Assembly: GCA_902799855.1 (NCBI GenBank)
Contig: CADCCA010000040.1
Location: 1-23,696, forward strand
DNA: 23,696 nucleotides
Source of the DNA: an uncultured Erysipelotrichaceae bacterium
GTDB taxonomy: Bacteria > Bacillota_I > Bacilli_A > RFN20 > CAG-826
Direction of reading: 5' to 3'
A program made the position numbers and the translations under genes. The notes beneath the pieces were generated by a model. It saw only the letters and a program-made list of their open reading frames with translations, made no database searches and had not been told where the DNA came from. Positions 22,072-23,696 of this stretch are shown one piece after another. Within the stretch, counting starts at the first letter, position 1. Each line of letters starts with the position of its first letter.

Positions 22072-22916
22072 ATGCGTAACAAAAATTCATTTACATCCCA
22101 AGTTAAAGAAGAACTCGTCAGTAACTCTTATCCATCTGATGATCGTTTAAGAGCCCTTCTTTCTGCTTATATTCGCATTAATGGTTCATTAATCTTTAGA
22201 CACAAGAAAACTCTTTTACAGCTCAATACAGAAAACGCTAAAATTGGGCGTTTTATCTATGAAACAATTAATGAGATATATAAGGCTAACGCTGAATTAA
22301 TTATTAAAGAGAGAAAGTCGTTCACAAATAATAAGTCATATATGATTGAAATCGCTGACGCCAGTGAAACAATCATGGATGATTTAGAAATCTCTTTCTT
22401 GGAAGGAAAAATTAGTAAAAATATCGTCAAAAACGATGATACGATTTCTGGTTATCTCGCTGGTGCTTTTTTAGCAGCGGGTTCTGTTAATTCACCAATC
22501 ACTTCTAATTACCATTTAGAAATTGCCTTAAATAGTGAGAATTACGCGAAATGGTTAGCGAAACTCTTCGCCAAATATAAAAACAGCAATATCGAACCAA
22601 AAATCACTCATCGTAGAGATGAATATGTCATCTATTTTAAAAAGAGTGATCAGATATCAAATTTCTTAATCATGATAGGAGCGGTTTCTTCTTGCTTAGA
22701 ATTTGAAGATGTGAGGGCTAATAGAGACCTCATGAATAACGCCAATAGATTAACTAATATGGATACTTAAGACTCGCTAATGAAGCAGCATCGCTCCAAG
22801 AATTAGCGGACCTCATGAGTGAGAAATTCAAGAAAACTATTACTAAAAGTAATATCAATCATTTATTCCGCTCAATCCATGAGTTCTACGAAAGGCTAAA
22901 CCATGACAATATATAA
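22072..22916 (+). pseudogene. whiA: WhiA, broken by an internal deletion with frame change
   Basis: WhiA is a conserved Gram-positive DNA-binding protein linked to cell division and sporulation genes, usually about 300-310 aa with an N-terminal LAGLIDADG-like domain and a C-terminal helix-turn-helix. Frame 22072-22770 encodes 232 aa through R-L-T-N-M-D-T, then TAA. From 22767 the other frame reads L-R-L-A-N-E, then S-L-Q-E-L-A-D-L-M, then S-N-I-N-H-L-F-R-S-I-H, which is the WhiA C-terminal helix-turn-helix, to a stop at 22914-22916. The linker that family members have between these parts (about 38-40 aa) is missing. The first ORF alone lacks the DNA-binding tail. Real decay and assembly error are both possible. 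Confidence 0.85.
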
Positions 22917-23121
22917 ACAATTAGGCGCAAGAATTAGATATCTAAGACAACAGAAAAATCAATCCATTGAAGACTTAGCCTTAGATGCTGAAATCAACCG
23001 CAATTATCTCGGCGATTTAGAAAGAGGAAGCCGTAATCCCACCCTCTTAATTCTTAATAAAATCGCTAAAGCCTTAGAGGTCGATTTAGCCACTCTTTTA
23101 GAGGGTATTAAAGAATTATAG
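22903..23121 (+). CDS. Small XRE-family regulator downstream of whiA
   Basis: A 72-aa protein consisting of one helix-turn-helix: L-G-A-R-I-R-Y-L-R-Q-Q-K-N-Q-S-I-E-D-L-A, then I-N-R-N-Y-L-G-D-L-E-R-G-S-R-N-P-T and a final K-A-L-E-V-D-L-A-T-L-L helix. This resembles small controller-type repressors, but no restriction-modification gene is visible in the window. AAAGG at 22891-22895 is 7 nt before the ATG, and the start overlaps the end of the whiA C-terminal frame by 14 nt, so it is probably in the whiA operon. Its targets are unknown. Confidence 0.85.
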   Translation: MTIYKQLGARIRYLRQQKNQSIEDLALDAEINRNYLGDLERGSRNPTLLILNKIAKALEVDLATLLEGIKEL

Positions 23122-23146
23122 ATTTATTTTTGTTTAAAACTAAAAT

Positions 23147-23174
23147 AAGCACAATGAACTTTTTGTGCTTTTTT
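23147..23174 (+). terminator. Terminator after the XRE gene
   Basis: AAGCACAA (23147-23154) pairs with TTGTGCTT (23163-23170), followed by a T tract. Confidence 0.85.
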
Positions 23175-23175
23175 C

Positions 23176-23204
23176 TTGCAACTTATATTAAATATAAGTA
23201 ATAT
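23176..23204 (+). promoter_or_regulatory. gap promoter with a perfect 19-bp palindrome between -35 and -10
   Basis: TTGCAA (23176-23181) and TAATAT (23199-23204) are 17 bp apart. ACTTATATT-A-AATATAAGT (23181-23199) is a perfect inverted repeat occupying that spacer. AAAGGAGG (23223-23230) lies 10 nt before the ATG. This is a strong promoter whose spacer would be masked by a dimeric repressor. Confidence 0.75.
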
Positions 23205-23240
23205 ATAACCGCAGTGACAAATAAAGGAGGCATAAATTAC

Positions 23241-23696
23241 ATGTCAAATGTCAGAGTTGCAATTAACGGATTCGGTCGTATTGGCCGTTTAGCGTTCAGA
23301 CATTCCAGCAAAGAACCAGAATTAGCAGAAGATGGCAAAACCATCCTTAAAGAAGGTTCAATTACAGTTGATGGTAAAGAAATCACCATCTACGCTCGTC
23401 CAAAAGCCCAAGACTTACCATGGGGTGAATTAAAAGTTGATGTCGTGCTCGAATGCACAGGCTTCTACTGCTCCAAAGAAAAATCCATGGCTCACATTGA
23501 AGCCGGTGCTCGTAAAGTCGTTATCTCCGCTCCAGCGGGCAAAGACTTACCAACCATCGTCTTCGGTGTTAACGAAAAAACACTCACAAAAGAAGACAAC
23601 GTTATCTCCGCTGCTTCTTGTACAACAAACTGCTTAGCCCCAATGGCTAAAGCCTTAAATGATTATGCTCCAATCCAATCCGGTATCATGAGCACA
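23241..23696 (+). CDS. gap: Glyceraldehyde-3-phosphate dehydrogenase, 3' end outside the window, internally shortened
   Basis: GAPDH oxidises and phosphorylates glyceraldehyde 3-phosphate with NAD(P) in glycolysis. The N-terminus V-A-I-N-G-F-G-R-I-G-R-L-A-F-R, the segment V-V-L-E-C-T-G-F-Y and the active-site S-C-T-T-N-C-L-A-P are intact and in one open frame to the window edge. Between L-A-F-R and T-V-D-G-K-E-I there are only about 21 residues where typical GAPDH has about 46. The segment usually containing the I-N-D-L ribose-binding Asp and L-L-K-Y-D-S is absent. This in-frame loss would damage the NAD-binding fold, so the protein may be inactive or the sequence misassembled. Confidence 0.92.
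   Translation, partial: MSNVRVAINGFGRIGRLAFRHSSKEPELAEDGKTILKEGSITVDGKEITIYARPKAQDLPWGELKVDVVLECTGFYCSKEKSMAHIEAGARKVVISAPAGKDLPTIVFGVNEKTLTKEDNVISAASCTTNCLAPMAKALNDYAPIQSGIMST

Noticed and set aside
22760..22775. Programmed frameshift restoring WhiA
   Set aside because: No slippery heptamer or downstream pseudoknot was evident, and a shift would still leave the conserved linker missing.
1..23696. Mycoplasma-type code (TGA as Trp)
   Set aside because: TGA ends the HAD gene at 19808-19810 in a normal overlap with trxB, and Trp residues are encoded by TGG.
1..23696. CRISPR array, insertion sequence or prophage
   Set aside because: No regularly spaced identical repeats, no transposase or integrase, and no flanking inverted repeats were seen.

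Overview
This looks like a fragment of an anaerobic, low-GC member of the Bacillota, most likely from an uncultured gut or rumen lineage close to the Mollicutes/Bacilli boundary (RF39/RFN20-like). That placement is an inference. It rests on AT-rich spacers, strong AGGAGG-type ribosome sites, oligo-U terminators, a pyruvate:ferredoxin oxidoreductase, lipoproteins with Ser-rich linkers, and an uvrA-lgt-HAD-trxB-whiA core. The code appears standard: TGA ends the HAD gene at 19808-19810 and Trp is TGG in the genes read.

Layout. 1-5031: two large repeat-rich surface proteins, the first cut by the window edge and the second a lipoprotein, which share a C-terminal module. 5045-6434: a tRNA-Lys, a small Rex-like winged-helix protein and a higBA-type toxin-antitoxin pair. 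6449-9940: PFOR, split by a frame change. 9959-11597: a thioesterase, an unknown 129-aa protein, a polynucleotide-kinase-like P-loop protein and a tRNA-Pro. 11619-12640: a compact locus with a structured plus-strand RNA, a 120-aa unknown ORF, a shared two-way terminator and a convergent minus-strand structured RNA. 12649-14695: an SGNH/SASA esterase lipoprotein and a DegV protein. 14744-20724: uvrA, lgt, a HAD phosphatase in the position PpaX occupies elsewhere, and trxB. 20721-22028 (minus): a DUF3990 ADP-ribosyltransferase-like toxin and an XRE antitoxin. 22048-23174: a broken whiA and a small XRE regulator. 23176-23696: the start of gap (GAPDH) behind a perfect palindromic operator.

How the genes relate. 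Lgt lipidates lipoproteins such as the two encoded here. PFOR and GAPDH belong to fermentative carbon metabolism. UvrA, TrxB and WhiA are housekeeping. Two type II toxin-antitoxin modules interrupt this core, and the second sits where rapZ-yvcK commonly lie.

The two most notable observations are the RNA-ORF-RNA locus at 11619-12640, which matches no RNA or protein family I recognise, and the apparent loss of roughly 25-45 codons from conserved genes (PFOR, whiA, gap). The deletions could be assembly errors or real decay, and the sequence alone cannot tell which.
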